From: JAHEYG01 sp044229775
GTDB lineage: Bacteria > Bacteroidota > Bacteroidia > B-17B0 > Aurantibacillaceae
DNA length: 5,981 nucleotides
Direction of reading: 5' to 3'
NCBI GenBank assembly: GCA_044229775.1
Contig: JBGASH010000193.1
Coordinates: 1-5,981 of the forward strand
Part shown: positions 5,477 to 5,981 of the stretch, piece by piece
Layout: every line of letters starts with the position of its first letter
How positions within the stretch are numbered: position 1 is the stretch's first letter
Notes under the pieces: generated by a model
What the model was told of the DNA's origin: nothing
The model's input: the letters and a program-made list of their open reading frames with translations, nothing else
Databases searched by the model: none
Program-made: the position numbers and the translations under genes

Positions 5477-5981
5477 TTACTTCTTTCCGTCTAACTTTTC
5501 CTTTAAGTCGGAGAGGGCTGAAATATCGCCTAAAGTTGTTTTTTCAACATTTTCTTTAACCTTTTTTACAGCTTTCTTGGCATCATCGCTTTCGGCCTTT
5601 TTAGCTGTTCTGTCAGCTTTACGGGCTTCGTCTTTTACTTCTTCGTGTAAACGGGCATGAGAAACAACAATACGCTTGGCTTCTTTGCTGAACTCAATAA
5701 CTTTGAAGTCCATTACATCTTCCACCTTTGCCTGGCTACCATCAGCTTTAGCTAAATGGCGGGCAGGACAAAATCCTTCAACACCATAAGGTAAACCAAT
5801 GATTGCACCTTTATCGTTTAAACTTACAATAGTTCCCTGATGTACGGAGTCGATAGTAAATACCGTTTCAAATACATCCCAAGGATTATCTTCCAATTGT
5901 TTATGGCCTAATGAAAGACGACGATTCTCACCATCAATTTCCAACACCACTACTTCCATTTTATCATTGATCTTACAGAAC
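5477..5981 (-). CDS. rpsA: 30S ribosomal protein S1, C-terminal part, start outside the window
   Basis: S1 binds mRNA on the small ribosomal subunit through tandem OB-fold S1 domains. The frame is open through the window edge, giving 167 residues before the TAA at 5479-5477. Met8 (codon 5959-5957) is internal, because the frame continues upstream as FCKINDK. The fragment opens with the end of one S1 domain (VLEIDGENRRLSLGHKQLEDNPW, split by Gly10 of the Met numbering). It then has one whole domain: VHQGTIVSLNDKGAIIGL, GVEGFCPARHLA, and DFKVIEFSKEAKRIVVS. The last 60 residues are a Lys/Ala/Glu-rich tail ending LKEKLDGKK. Such DNPW linkers and charged tails are typical of S1; whole Bacteroidota S1 is about 600 residues, so most lies outside. 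The downstream gap carries the probable terminator at 5311-5345. Translation-initiation factors with S1 domains are excluded by the multi-domain layout and tail. Confidence 0.93.
   Translation of the reverse strand, partial: FCKINDKMEVVVLEIDGENRRLSLGHKQLEDNPWDVFETVFTIDSVHQGTIVSLNDKGAIIGLPYGVEGFCPARHLAKADGSQAKVEDVMDFKVIEFSKEAKRIVVSHARLHEEVKDEARKADRTAKKAESDDAKKAVKKVKENVEKTTLGDISALSDLKEKLDGKK

Noticed and set aside
5477..5959. rpsA fragment starting at the ATG at 5959 as a complete gene
   Set aside because: The frame stays open to the window edge and the residues before that Met fit an S1 domain strand, so the Met is internal.

Overview
The window looks like a piece of a Bacteroidota (Bacteroidetes) chromosome. 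Four things support this: a secreted Asp-box (sortilin/VPS10-like) protein ending in a type IX secretion C-terminal sorting domain, a TAnnTTTG-type -7 promoter element, the lack of clear Shine-Dalgarno sites, and an S1 ribosomal protein tail of the Bacteroidota kind. All six genes lie on the minus strand, so the biological order runs from high to low coordinates.

Layout in transcription order. (1) 5981-5477 is the C-terminal part of rpsA (30S ribosomal protein S1), cut by the window edge. (2) 5476-5218 is a noncoding gap of about 260 bp. It holds four separate inverted repeats between 5311 and 5454, and the last one reached by transcription looks like the rpsA terminator. (3) 5217-5011 is a 68-residue gene with its own strong terminator at 4986-5007. 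Its reading frame contains a perfect 18-bp palindrome, and a one-mismatch copy lies in the next intergenic gap. (4) 4901-4395 and 4389-4153 are two tightly spaced genes, probably one transcript. The first encodes a protein of four 25-residue helical repeats, the second a 78-residue protein of unknown function with a GTG start. (5) 4152-4014 is a regulatory gap with a good -7 box preceded by overlapping direct and inverted repeats. (6) 4013-957 encodes a 1018-residue secreted Asp-box propeller protein with PKD, Ig-like and T9SS sorting domains. (7) 926-1 is the N-terminal part of a secreted FG-GAP/VCBS beta-propeller protein that leaves the window at base 1.

Genes 6 and 7 probably form an operon delivering two large repeat-propeller proteins through Sec and then, at least for the first, the type IX system to the surface or medium. 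The sequence does not give their ligands or substrates. The other genes are housekeeping (rpsA) or unknown.

No complete new defence or mobile system is visible. The most unusual material is the small palindromic repeats around 4931-5454. One lies in frame inside a gene, one is nested in another short repeat, and several are stacked after rpsA.
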